NCBI GenBank assembly: GCA_003446605.1
Contig: DMDF01000077.1
Location: forward strand, 1 to 26,567
Length of the DNA stretch: 26,567 nt
Direction: 5' to 3'
Origin: Anaerolineaceae bacterium
Lineage (GTDB): Bacteria; Chloroflexota; Anaerolineae; Anaerolineales; Anaerolineaceae
Shown: piece by piece, positions 15,802-23,145 of the stretch
Layout of the letters: every line of letters starts with the position of its first letter
Position numbering within the stretch: the stretch's first letter is position 1
Notes under the pieces: model-generated
Databases searched by the model: none
What the model saw: the letters and a program-made list of their open reading frames with translations, nothing else
What the model was told of the DNA's origin: nothing
Made by a program: the position numbers and the translations under genes

Positions 15802-16746
15802 TTATGCTACACGCCACTGCAAGGGTTCACCCTCCAACGCGGCTAGTACTTCATTCACAATATCCACAGCTGCTCTTTGCTGTGCTTCTTTTGTTTGCCC
15901 GCCCAAGTGGGGAGTGCCGATGAAATTGGGATGTCTTACCAGCGGCGAGTCAGTGGGAGGTTCCTTTTCATATACATCCAGCGCTGCGCTGGCTACCTTA
16001 CCGCTTTCGAGGGCTTGCAGAAGATCCATTTCATCAATAACCCCACCGCGAGCTGCTGAAATAATGCGCACTCCCTTTTTCATTTTCGTAAAAGCACCCG
16101 CATTAATCATGTGTTTCGTTCTATCTGTCAGGGGAACGTGGAGGGTGATGATATCTGCCTGCTGTAGAAGTTCATCAAAAGTGACCGGTTCACCACCGTG
16201 CTGTTTGATCTGCTCGGGTGATGCAATGAGGTCATAGGCTATCACTTTCATCCCGAAAGCTTTCGCATAGGAACCAACGGTTGAGCCGATATGACCAAAC
16301 CCGATCACACCCAGTGTTTTTCCGTTCAATTCAGCACCCTTGATTTCCTTTTTGTACCAGATACCTGCTTTGATCCCGGAATCCGCTTTGGGGATCTCAC
16401 GTACCATTGCCAACATCAAAGCCATGGCATGTTCCGCGACCGCTATTGTTGTTGCGACTGGCGCGTTGACAACTGCAACGTTGTGCTGTTTAGCAGCCTC
16501 CAGGTCAATATTATCGACACCCACTCCACAGCGCCCCACTACTTTGAGCTTTTTCCCTTGCTCAAAGACATCTGCGGTAACTTTTGTGCGCCCTCTGACG
16601 ATTAGTGCATCGTAATCTGCGATACAGGATAATAGTTCCTCTTTTTCAATGTCATTTTTGTCATCGAACGCGATGTTTTTTGATTTGAGAATTGCTTTCC
16701 CAGTTTCAGATAAGCCATCTGTTAACAAAATCTTCCACTCTGACAT
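15802..16746 (-). CDS. D-2-hydroxyacid dehydrogenase, phosphoglycerate-dehydrogenase-like, short form without ACT domain
   Basis: A 314-residue NAD-dependent D-2-hydroxyacid dehydrogenase. The nucleotide-binding motif GFGHIG is at 149-154, followed by Asp172. The catalytic triad is complete: Arg233 (AARGGVID), Glu262 (DVYEKEPP) and His280 (GTPHLGGQTKEAQ). RCGVGVDNID (72-81) matches the SerA-like branch, which starts serine synthesis from 3-phosphoglycerate. The ACT and intervening domains of long SerA proteins are absent, so any serine feedback would have to work otherwise. Substrate could instead be another 2-hydroxyacid. AAGGAG precedes the ATG. Upstream are a weak promoter and the terminator of the export operon; downstream is the M32 gene, 19 bases away. 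Confidence 0.9.
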   Translation of the reverse strand: MSEWKILLTDGLSETGKAILKSKNIAFDDKNDIEKEELLSCIADYDALIVRGRTKVTADVFEQGKKLKVVGRCGVGVDNIDLEAAKQHNVAVVNAPVATTIAVAEHAMALMLAMVREIPKADSGIKAGIWYKKEIKGAELNGKTLGVIGFGHIGSTVGSYAKAFGMKVIAYDLIASPEQIKQHGGEPVTFDELLQQADIITLHVPLTDRTKHMINAGAFTKMKKGVRIISAARGGVIDEMDLLQALESGKVASAALDVYEKEPPTDSPLVRHPNFIGTPHLGGQTKEAQQRAAVDIVNEVLAALEGEPLQWRVA

Positions 16747-16778
16747 GCTTCCGCTCCTTTTATTCCATAGATGAGAAA

Positions 16779-16805
16779 ATTGTATCGCATTCCATTGAGG
16801 TTCAA
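16779..16805 (-). promoter_or_regulatory. Candidate promoter for the dehydrogenase-carboxypeptidase pair
   Basis: On the minus strand a TTGAAC box (16800-16805) and a TACAAT box (16779-16784) are separated by 15 bases, shorter than ideal. The implied start near 16772 leaves a leader of about 26 bases before the ATG at 16746. It lies just after the terminator of the preceding operon, where a promoter is expected. Confidence 0.4.
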
Positions 16806-16871
16806 TAGTGTATAGTTGCCTTATTTCATCTTTAGGGCATCTTTTATGGGAAAAAAGGATGGGATTGCAAT

Positions 16872-16916
16872 AATGAACAAAAAAAGCAGCGTGTTCCGCT
16901 GCTTTTTTTGTTCATT
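16872..16916 (-). terminator. Intrinsic terminator of the MacAB-type operon, overlapping the permease stop codon
   Basis: A perfect 20-bp inverted repeat (16872-16891 with 16897-16916) with a 5-base loop. The core GCAGCG/CGCTGC stem is followed on the minus strand by seven T. The permease stop codon (16912-16914) lies inside the stem, so ribosomes finishing the gene would cover its upstream arm. The A/T tracts are symmetric, so it could also stop plus-strand transcription. Confidence 0.92.
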
Positions 16917-18138
16917 CGTGGCGTAATGCCTCAACCGGTTCGAGATTTGCTGCTTTATTAGCCGGATAGATGCCAAAGAACAAACCGACCGCTGAAGAAA
17001 AAATGGTTGCCAGGAAAATAGCTTCCAACCCAACTTGAGGTTCGAGTATGACACCCTGAGCGCTGGCGACAGAACCTATGGCTGATGAGAGGATCCAACC
17101 GAGGATGATTCCCATAATGCCGCCCATAAAACTGAGCAGAGAAGATTCCGTTAAAAATTGAATGAGGATATCTTTCTTTTTTGCACCGATGGCTTTACGC
17201 AACCCGATTTCTTTGGTCCTTTCGGTAACAGATACCAGCATGATATTCATGATCCCAATTCCGCCTACCAGCAGGGATATCCCGGCGATGCCGCCCAATA
17301 GGACGGTGAAAATATTGGTGATGCTTGATGCTAAGGATAGAAAATCTTGCTGTGAATAGATGGTGAAATCATTTTCACCTAGGTCGGTGCGGTGGCGTTT
17401 CCGAAGGATCTCTTCGATCTCGCTGGTGGCTTCAGGAACTGAATCAGCACTGATGGCTTTAACATAAATGATATCCACGCGATTCTGATCGCGATTCATC
17501 AAACGGCTTTTTGCCGTAGTCATGGGGACGAGAATTACGTCATCCTGGCTGCCGAATTGACCACCTCCCTTGGGAGCAAGAACTCCGATAATGCGGAAAG
17601 GTTGCCCTTCAATATGGATTGTTTCTCCCAGTAAATTATCTCTCTGCCCAAAAAGCTTATCCGCAACGTCCACACCGATCAAAGCAACGGAAGCACGACC
17701 GTTGACGTTTTGTTCATTGACGAATTCTCCTTCTAAGAGTTCATAATTACGGGCATCTTGATATTCAGGGGTGATACCGAAAATCTGAGTGGATTTTGAT
17801 TCGCCGCTGTACTTAACAACCCCGCTGCTCTGGATGACAGGTGCTACCACATCCACGTGGGGTGCAGCAAATAATTCTGTGATTGCCTGTGCGTCTTGCA
17901 GTGTTAGCGGTTGGGTTGTTGTCGTGCCATCCATCTCATTTCCCTCAAAGATGAAGAGCAGGTTTGTCCCGATGCCGCTGATTTGATTAAGGATGGTATC
18001 CTGGGCGCCGGAGCCTATTGCTAGCATAGCTATTACAGCTGCAACCCCGATCACGATACCGAGAATGGTGAGTACCGAGCGCATCTTATTTGAGGTAAGG
18101 CTGTTCCAAGCTTCACGAAGAATTTGTGCGAAGTTCAT
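16912..18138 (-). CDS. ABC transporter permease, MacB/FtsX type
   Basis: A 408-residue permease with the type VII (MacB) layout. There is an N-terminal helix (about 20-42, after LREAWNSLTSNKMRSVLTILGI), a large extracytoplasmic MacB_PCD domain (about 45-270), then three helices (about 280-305, 330-355 and 370-395). The conserved cytoplasmic stretch SVTERTKEIGLRKAIGA sits between helices 2 and 3, and the end PANKAANLEPVEALRHE is typical. There is no fused ATPase; the ATPase is the gene upstream, overlapping by the 4-base ATGA. GGAGAGGG precedes the start. Such systems export peptides, lipoproteins, antibiotics or signals by mechanotransmission; the cargo here is unknown. Confidence 0.95.
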   Translation of the reverse strand: MNFAQILREAWNSLTSNKMRSVLTILGIVIGVAAVIAMLAIGSGAQDTILNQISGIGTNLLFIFEGNEMDGTTTTQPLTLQDAQAITELFAAPHVDVVAPVIQSSGVVKYSGESKSTQIFGITPEYQDARNYELLEGEFVNEQNVNGRASVALIGVDVADKLFGQRDNLLGETIHIEGQPFRIIGVLAPKGGGQFGSQDDVILVPMTTAKSRLMNRDQNRVDIIYVKAISADSVPEATSEIEEILRKRHRTDLGENDFTIYSQQDFLSLASSITNIFTVLLGGIAGISLLVGGIGIMNIMLVSVTERTKEIGLRKAIGAKKKDILIQFLTESSLLSFMGGIMGIILGWILSSAIGSVASAQGVILEPQVGLEAIFLATIFSSAVGLFFGIYPANKAANLEPVEALRHE

Positions 18139-18818
18139 GATTCCCTCTCCTGGATCAATCCATCGAATAACTGAATTGTACGTCGTGTGTGAGACGCAAT
18201 TTGAGGGTCATGAGTAACGATGATGAGAGTTGTCCCATTCTTTTTATTTAATCCCAGCAGCAATTCCATAATTTCATCCCCAGATTTGGAATCCAGGTTA
18301 CCGGTAGGTTCGTCGGCGAGGATGATGGCGGGATTATTGATAATGGCTCTGGCAATTGCCACACGTTGTTGTTGCCCTCCGGATAATTCGGAAGGCTTGT
18401 GGTGTATCCTGTCTTCCAACCCTACGCTGGTAAGAGCTTTTTCTGCCAGTTGCAGGCGATTCTCAATTTGCCCTGCGTAGCGTAAGGGGAGCTCGACATT
18501 CGAAAGCGCTGTTGAGCGTGCTAATAAGTTAAAATTCTGAAAGACAAAACCAACTTTCTGGTTTCTAATCTGTGCTAATTCATCATCATCCAGGTTAGCA
18601 ATATCCTTCCCATCCAGGTTATATTCTCCAGTGGTCAGGTGATCAAGGCATCCAATGATATTCATCAAGGTGGATTTCCCTGAGCCGGAAGGACCCATGA
18701 TGGAGATTACTTCTCCTTTTTGCACATCAAAGGAAATTCCTCGTAAAGCATGGACCTCAATCTCGCCCATTTTATAGGTTTTAGTAACATTTTTGATGTT
18801 GATAACGGGTTTTGACAC
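18135..18818 (-). CDS. ABC transporter ATP-binding protein, MacB/LolD type
   Basis: A 227-residue ATPase powering the adjacent permease. It has Walker A GPSGSGKST (42-50), a Q-loop at VFQNFNLL (92-99), signature LSGGQQQR (145-152), Walker B IILADEP (165-171) with GNLDS after it, and H-loop THD near 201. The start is GTG at 18818. Its ribosome-binding sequence GAGGT is formed by the last codons and stop of the adaptor gene, 2 bases upstream, and its own end overlaps the permease start by 4 bases. These arrangements suggest tight translational coupling and fixed subunit ratios. Confidence 0.97.
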   Translation of the reverse strand: MSKPVINIKNVTKTYKMGEIEVHALRGISFDVQKGEVISIMGPSGSGKSTLMNIIGCLDHLTTGEYNLDGKDIANLDDDELAQIRNQKVGFVFQNFNLLARSTALSNVELPLRYAGQIENRLQLAEKALTSVGLEDRIHHKPSELSGGQQQRVAIARAIINNPAIILADEPTGNLDSKSGDEIMELLLGLNKKNGTTLIIVTHDPQIASHTRRTIQLFDGLIQERES

Positions 18819-18820
18819 AA

Positions 18821-20233
18821 TTACCTCGTGAACGCTGGACGTTGGTTGGTATTAAACAGGTCTTCAGGGGGGTTCAATACCAAGGTCTCATTTTCGGTAA
18901 TTTCTCCTGAAATGATCTGTGTGTAACTATCTGAAGATGCTCCGATTTCAATGATCACTTTTTCAATGTTGCCGTTGCGAAGTGCATACACTACGATATC
19001 TCCATTTTCGAGGCGGATTGCACGCGTAGGGACGATTAATACATCTTCCAGCTTGGTGACGGTGATGCTCACCGAAGCGGTCATACCGGGTAAAATTTCG
19101 GAATCGCCATCAATCAAAATTATTTTGACGATAAAGTTAGTCTCTCCCTGTTCTTCACTTCCAGCACCCGCAACATCCACTACCTTGCCATGATAGGTTT
19201 TATCGAGAATCGAATCGAAGGTAAATTCTGCTTCTTGACCGATTTCAATTCTGTTAATATCAATCTCTGGAATTTCCACTTCAATATAGAAGGTAGAAAG
19301 ATCATCCACACGAAAAGCTTTTAACCCCGCATTTACTTCGTCGCCAACCTTTGTAAATACTGAAGTAATGGTGCCATCAAAAGGTGCTTTAATGACTGCC
19401 ATATCCGTAACTGATTCGGCTGCGATAACCTTGGCTTGTGCAGCCAGGATATCATCTTCATTTTTCCCGTCTTTCACGCGATCCCACTCCCGCTGGATAT
19501 CATCCAATTGAGCTTCAGCGAGATCATATTCTGCAAAATCTTTGGCTACGGTGGTACTATATGTCTTTCCTAGAATGGAGCTGAGATTGCGAAGTGCTTT
19601 GTCTCTGGTGAGCTGTGCTTCATCCAATTTTTCCTGCAATGCTTGCACATCCCCATTTTCCTCACCGTTCTGAACTGACTGAAGGGAAGTTTCAATCTGT
19701 TTTAAAGTTTCTTCTGCCGCGATGAATTCAGCGCGTGCTTGATCAACACTCTGCTGATCGGCGTTGTTGTAGTTCCAAGCATCAACATCCTCTTGTGCGT
19801 CTTTATAATTTTGTTCGGCATCCAGCAGGTCAAGATAAATCTGGGAGCGCTGTGTATCGGATTGAAGGACATTTTCAAGGTTCCGTTGTGCATCTACAAG
19901 ATCTGCTTTTGCAAGGATAACAGATTGAGGAAGGGAAGCAGGAGCCAGTTCAGCGAGGGTTGTACCTTGCGTTACCTGCGTACCATTTTCAACATATACT
20001 TCACTGACGTTTCCGGTTGTATCCCAGGTGAGAAAAGCTGATTTATTGGCTTCAACCTTGCCTGTTCCACCAACGGTAGCGATCAATTCGCCCATTTCGA
20101 CCGTGGTGGTTATTAATTCATCACCGCTGTCGTCCTTGTTCCGGTTTGAAAAAATGATGATGATAATTAAAATGATCGCTGCCGCGTAATAATAATATTT
20201 TTTTGATTTCTTGTTTTTCTTTTCTTCAGACAT
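18821..20233 (-). CDS. HlyD/MacA-type membrane-fusion (periplasmic adaptor) protein
   Basis: A 470-residue adaptor partner of the MacB-type transporter. A short basic N-terminus is followed by one hydrophobic helix (about 14-30, rich in Ile) that anchors it, leaving the rest outside. Then come half of a lipoyl-like domain (TWDTTGNVSEVYVENGTQV), a long coiled-coil hairpin of about 150 residues rich in Ala/Glu/Gln, the second lipoyl half (VIKAPFDGTITSVFTKVGDEV), and beta-barrel and membrane-proximal domains to the end. The hairpin is long for a monoderm and usual for adaptors that reach an outer duct. An ATG at 20254 is in frame, but I choose 20233 because AAGGAAA lies just before it. A good promoter lies upstream. 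Confidence 0.93.
   Translation of the reverse strand: MSEEKKNKKSKKYYYYAAAIILIIIIIFSNRNKDDSGDELITTTVEMGELIATVGGTGKVEANKSAFLTWDTTGNVSEVYVENGTQVTQGTTLAELAPASLPQSVILAKADLVDAQRNLENVLQSDTQRSQIYLDLLDAEQNYKDAQEDVDAWNYNNADQQSVDQARAEFIAAEETLKQIETSLQSVQNGEENGDVQALQEKLDEAQLTRDKALRNLSSILGKTYSTTVAKDFAEYDLAEAQLDDIQREWDRVKDGKNEDDILAAQAKVIAAESVTDMAVIKAPFDGTITSVFTKVGDEVNAGLKAFRVDDLSTFYIEVEIPEIDINRIEIGQEAEFTFDSILDKTYHGKVVDVAGAGSEEQGETNFIVKIILIDGDSEILPGMTASVSITVTKLEDVLIVPTRAIRLENGDIVVYALRNGNIEKVIIEIGASSDSYTQIISGEITENETLVLNPPEDLFNTNQRPAFTR
18823..18827 (-). promoter_or_regulatory. Ribosome-binding site for the ATPase gene, embedded in the adaptor gene end
   Basis: The minus strand reads GAGGT with its last base forming the first base of the adaptor stop TAA. 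It sits four bases before the GTG start at 18818 and decides that start. Terminating ribosomes would expose or reuse it directly. Confidence 0.6.
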
Positions 20234-20292
20234 ATTTTCCTTTCCCAAAAACACGCTAGGCTGTGTTGATAACTTATTTTAAATCTGTCATA

Positions 20293-20321
20293 ACCATAAA
20301 TTTCTCACCCCGTTTTGTCAA
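20293..20321 (-). promoter_or_regulatory. Sigma-70-type promoter of the MacAB-like export operon
   Basis: On the minus strand a perfect TTGACA (20316-20321) is followed after exactly 17 bases by TATGGT (20293-20298). The implied transcript start near 20286 leaves a leader of about 53 bases before the adaptor ATG. The leader has no obvious operator palindrome. This is the best-matching promoter in the window. Confidence 0.8.
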
Positions 20322-20394
20322 GCAAAGATACATAAATAATTCATTAGAAATGGATGCGTTGCTGGTAATATTTGAGCAGGGAAAATTATGGTTT

Positions 20395-20787
20395 CTATCG
20401 CGACTGTTCTTGTGTGTTGGGGGCTGAAGTAGCAGAAATGTCAGGCAACTCCTGCTCTATTTGATCAAAAGATTGCCCTTTTTCAAGACGATCGACCACT
20501 TCGTCGAATTCTGGTTCAAATTGTTCACCTGTTTGTTGCCCCATCTTACGCAGCGTTCTCCCCAGTTCTTCAGGATTCTGTTCAAGATGTGCGAAATCAG
20601 GCATATCTTCTGAGAAAACGTCACCATCGGGATTGGACGAATTGAATCGTATCTTTGATATTTTGCGTTGGATTTTGGTAGAACCACATGCAGTGCAGTG
20701 AACCGTTTCAAGTCCATAATTCTCGTATGCGATTCTTTTTTCAAAAGAAGTTTTACAGGTAAGGCAGATAAATTGGTATACAGGCAT
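20395..20787 (-). CDS. FmdB-type zinc-ribbon protein with acidic C-terminal extension
   Basis: A 130-residue small regulator-like protein. The N-terminal 40 residues are the FmdB/CxxC-CxxC zinc ribbon: MPVYQFICLTC with Cys8 and Cys11, then CTAC with Cys31 and Cys34. The rest is acidic and Gln/Glu-rich and has no domain I recognise. Many FmdB proteins also end in such low-complexity tails. The family is linked by name to formamidase regulation but is mostly uncharacterised. An upstream in-frame ATG at 21003 is rejected because it would run through the divergent guanylate kinase gene; the family always begins MPxY. The divergent guanylate kinase gene starts 64 bases away. Confidence 0.9.
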   Translation of the reverse strand: MPVYQFICLTCKTSFEKRIAYENYGLETVHCTACGSTKIQRKISKIRFNSSNPDGDVFSEDMPDFAHLEQNPEELGRTLRKMGQQTGEQFEPEFDEVVDRLEKGQSFDQIEQELPDISATSAPNTQEQSR

Positions 20788-20815
20788 GCTCTCATCTCGT
20801 TTTAGAACGTTTTCA

Positions 20816-20823
20816 ATTATAAT
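20816..20823. promoter_or_regulatory. Candidate shared bidirectional -10 element between fmdB-like gene and gmk
   Basis: The palindrome ATTATAAT contains TATAAT on each strand (20818-20823 plus, 20816-20821 minus). Each copy lies about 28-29 bases from the start codon it would serve, so the two predicted leaders are both about 22 bases. No good -35 hexamers are seen on either side. Confidence 0.4.
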
Positions 20824-20851
20824 CACATTACCTGACAATTGGATGATGCTT

Positions 20852-21466
20852 ATGGCGCGGACCGCTAACGTGAATTTTAATGTGCTTAAAGATGATGCTC
20901 TACTGATCGTTATTTCCGGTCCTTCCGGAGTGGGAAAGGATTCAGTAGTTAAGGCATTGAAGAGTCGGGAAGGGAAATTCCATTTTGTGATTACTGCTAA
21001 CACCCGCGCACCCCGACCTGACGAAGTGGAAGCTGTGGATTATTTTTTTGTCAGTAAAGAGCATTTTGAAAAGATGATTGAACAGGATGAGTTGGCTGAG
21101 TGGGCGCACGTATATGGGGATTACAAAGGAGTGCCGAAATCGCAAATCGAAACAGCTCTTGAAAGTGGAAAAGATGTGCTCATGCGGTTGGATGTACAAG
21201 GAGCCAAACGTATTAAGGATCTGTATCCCTTCGCTATCTTGATCTTTCTTATCCCCTCCAATGAGAAAGAATGGACTGATCGTTTGCAGCACCGTGCGGA
21301 TGATCAGGGTAAAGATCTTGACCTGGATATTCGTATTACTAAGATAAAAGAAGAATTGGCGATGCTAGATATTTTTGATTATGCGGTCATCAATGCTGAT
21401 TCAAAATTAGAGGAAACAATTGATACCATTCTTGCTATCATCACCGCAGAACATCATAAACTGTGA
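20852..21466 (+). CDS. gmk: Guanylate kinase (atypical P-loop and GMP-site residues)
   Basis: A 204-residue protein that should phosphorylate GMP to GDP. The fold landmarks are present: P-loop GPSGVGKDS (23-31), NTRAPRPDEVEAVDYFF with the phosphate-contacting Arg pair and Tyr, EWAHVYGDYKGVPK, and LDVQGAKRI. Two features differ from textbook enzymes. The residue after the P-loop Lys is Asp rather than Ser/Thr, as in ribose-bisphosphokinase PhnN, and YGT/YGS in the GMP site reads KGV. I keep the guanylate kinase call because the GMP-binding domain is otherwise intact. The start at 20852 is chosen for GGATGA five bases upstream; ATGs at 20786, 20843 and 20846 are in frame. The 3' end is 5 bases from the convergent MFS gene. 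Confidence 0.9.
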   Translation: MARTANVNFNVLKDDALLIVISGPSGVGKDSVVKALKSREGKFHFVITANTRAPRPDEVEAVDYFFVSKEHFEKMIEQDELAEWAHVYGDYKGVPKSQIETALESGKDVLMRLDVQGAKRIKDLYPFAILIFLIPSNEKEWTDRLQHRADDQGKDLDLDIRITKIKEELAMLDIFDYAVINADSKLEETIDTILAIITAEHHKL

Positions 21467-21471
21467 TTAAT

Positions 21472-22737
21472 TCATGATGCTTTTTCAGCTTGTTGTCTTC
21501 TTTGACCTTCTTCTTCGATATTCATCAAATCAGGGTTCAACAGCCCGAAGATCCCCATAATGATACAACCCAAACCACCCACCAGGAACCAGCCTTGAAT
21601 ACCGATGATCTCTGCCACGGGTGCAGCGATGAGCATTGAAAAAGGGGACATGGCATTTGCCAGGCTGTTGAGAGTGGTGAAAACCCTGCCCTGCATTTCA
21701 GGTTTGACATTAGTTTGCATGATAGCAGTGATGGATCCGTTCACGATCGGATTGGTAAAGCCGGTCAACAACATTCCGGCAAGTGCCAGGTTGAATTGAC
21801 TTGGTGATGCAAAGGCAATCAACAGAATAGCACCTCCCATCCCGATGATGGCGGTGATGGTGGTTAAGATACGTTTTTTAAATCCTCCCCAAGTACTCAA
21901 TAAAACACCCCCTGAAATAACACCAATGCCAAATACTGATTCCACCAGGCTGAGCTGGAATGCCCCACCCTGAAAATGCTGTGTGACTAACAATGGCGTG
22001 AGGGTAAAGCCAGGATTTACCAGGAAATTAATAAGAGTTGCTGTAAAGGTCAATAACAGCATTCCCTTCCAGTTTTTTAAATAACGGAAACCTAATTTCA
22101 TGTCCTGTAACAAAGAGGAAGCGGATTTAGCATTATCTGTCTGATCTTGTGCGGGTTGAGGAATGGCAACAAATAGGAGTGGTGTAACCGCGAGAAAGGC
22201 AGTAATAATATCAATCGCTAAAATATTATGAATATCTGTCAGGTCAAGCAAAATGGCTGCTAAAGGGGGTCCTACAACATTAAGTAAACCGCGGATGGTT
22301 TGGTTCATCCCCTCAACCCTAGCCATGTTTTCTTTAGGTACCAGCAGTGAGGTTGAGGAACGCATGGAAGGCCAGTGGAATGTGCTCCCAAATTCACGCA
22401 GGAACATCGCTAGGTAAATGTGCCAGATTTGGATTTTGCCAACCCGGAAAAGGAGGATCAGGATGAGTGTAACCAGAGCAATGAGAAGGTCCGCAATGAT
22501 CATGATGCGCTTGCGGTCCCAGCGATCAACCAATGCGCCAATAAATGGAGCCAAAAGAACATTGGGGAGAAGGCTAACGAGCGTTGAGGTCGCCAGTACG
22601 GTTGCTGAGCCTGTCTCTTTGGTCAGATACCAGATTAATGTGAATTGGACGATCTGAGACCCGAGCAGACTGAATGCTTGTCCTATCCAAATGGAAAAGA
22701 ATTTTGTTTTCCAATTCTTATTGAGTTGAACCTGCAT
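21472..22737 (-). CDS. MFS exporter, EntS/MFS_3-like
   Basis: A 421-residue major facilitator superfamily transporter with about twelve helices. Conserved landmarks are WIGQAFSLLGSQIVQFTLIWYL at the first helices (17-38) and the loop 2-3 motif GALVDRWDRKRIMI (67-80). WHIYLAMFLREFGSTFHWPSMRSS follows at about 103-126, typical of the MFS_3 group that exports siderophores, drugs or macrolides. The C-terminus is charged and cytoplasmic. AGGGGAAAG precedes the ATG. It lies 22 bases downstream of the SHOCT-like gene and ends the DUF2089-led operon, so it may be the effector controlled by those two proteins. The substrate is unknown. No terminator separates it from the convergent gmk. Confidence 0.9.
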   Translation of the reverse strand: MQVQLNKNWKTKFFSIWIGQAFSLLGSQIVQFTLIWYLTKETGSATVLATSTLVSLLPNVLLAPFIGALVDRWDRKRIMIIADLLIALVTLILILLFRVGKIQIWHIYLAMFLREFGSTFHWPSMRSSTSLLVPKENMARVEGMNQTIRGLLNVVGPPLAAILLDLTDIHNILAIDIITAFLAVTPLLFVAIPQPAQDQTDNAKSASSLLQDMKLGFRYLKNWKGMLLLTFTATLINFLVNPGFTLTPLLVTQHFQGGAFQLSLVESVFGIGVISGGVLLSTWGGFKKRILTTITAIIGMGGAILLIAFASPSQFNLALAGMLLTGFTNPIVNGSITAIMQTNVKPEMQGRVFTTLNSLANAMSPFSMLIAAPVAEIIGIQGWFLVGGLGCIIMGIFGLLNPDLMNIEEEGQRRQQAEKAS

Positions 22738-22759
22738 TCTTTCCCCTGCGCAATGGATT

Positions 22760-23134
22760 TTATTCGATGAAGATCTCTACATGCTCATTGTCATCATCAT
22801 CAATCACATCTATTATTAACCCAGTTTTTCCAGATTTGATGGCATTCATGATATCGTCTGATTTCAGAGCGGAGACTTCGGGAGAGAATTGTGCTCCAAT
22901 CCGGAATCCAGCGTTCATCAACCCGATCGGGATGCGGATATTTGTTTTTTGATTGCCGGTGATGACATCCGAAACGCGAACCCGAAACCAGCGACCGGTT
23001 CTCTCTTCTTTGACATTCTCTTTTTTCTCTTCTGTTTTCCCTGCTTCCAATGCTTCAAGCAGTCTTGCTGCTTGGTCAGCATCAATCTTTCCCTCCTGCA
23101 GCATCTTTAGGATCATCATGCGATCTTCTTCCAT
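22760..23134 (-). CDS. SHOCT-like-domain protein (YvlB/LiaX N-terminal type)
   Basis: A 124-residue soluble protein. Residues 4-26 form a short helical hairpin of the SHOCT-like type (ILKMLQEGKIDADQAARLL), known at the N-termini of YvlB/LiaX-like envelope-stress proteins. After a charged linker comes a second part (about 48-124) with RWFRVRVSD, IRIPIGLMNAGFRIG and IIDVIDDDDNEHVEIFIE. It resembles the start of the DUF4097 adhesin-like beta domain but stops early. There is no membrane helix. The gene lies 11 bases after the DUF2089 gene and 22 bases before the MFS gene. The same 23-residue module closes the DUF2089 protein. A sensor or partner role is inferred. Confidence 0.8.
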   Translation of the reverse strand: MEEDRMMILKMLQEGKIDADQAARLLEALEAGKTEEKKENVKEERTGRWFRVRVSDVITGNQKTNIRIPIGLMNAGFRIGAQFSPEVSALKSDDIMNAIKSGKTGLIIDVIDDDDNEHVEIFIE

Positions 23135-23145
23135 GGCTTCAACTC

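Noticed and set aside
20788..21003. Longer N-terminus for the FmdB-like protein
   Set aside because: It overlaps the guanylate kinase coding region in antisense, and FmdB proteins begin at MPxY.
20852..21466. Ribose 1,5-bisphosphokinase (PhnN) suggested by the GKDS P-loop
   Set aside because: The GMP-binding domain motifs (TR-PR, DY, EWA, DVQGA) are those of guanylate kinase, and no phosphonate genes are nearby.
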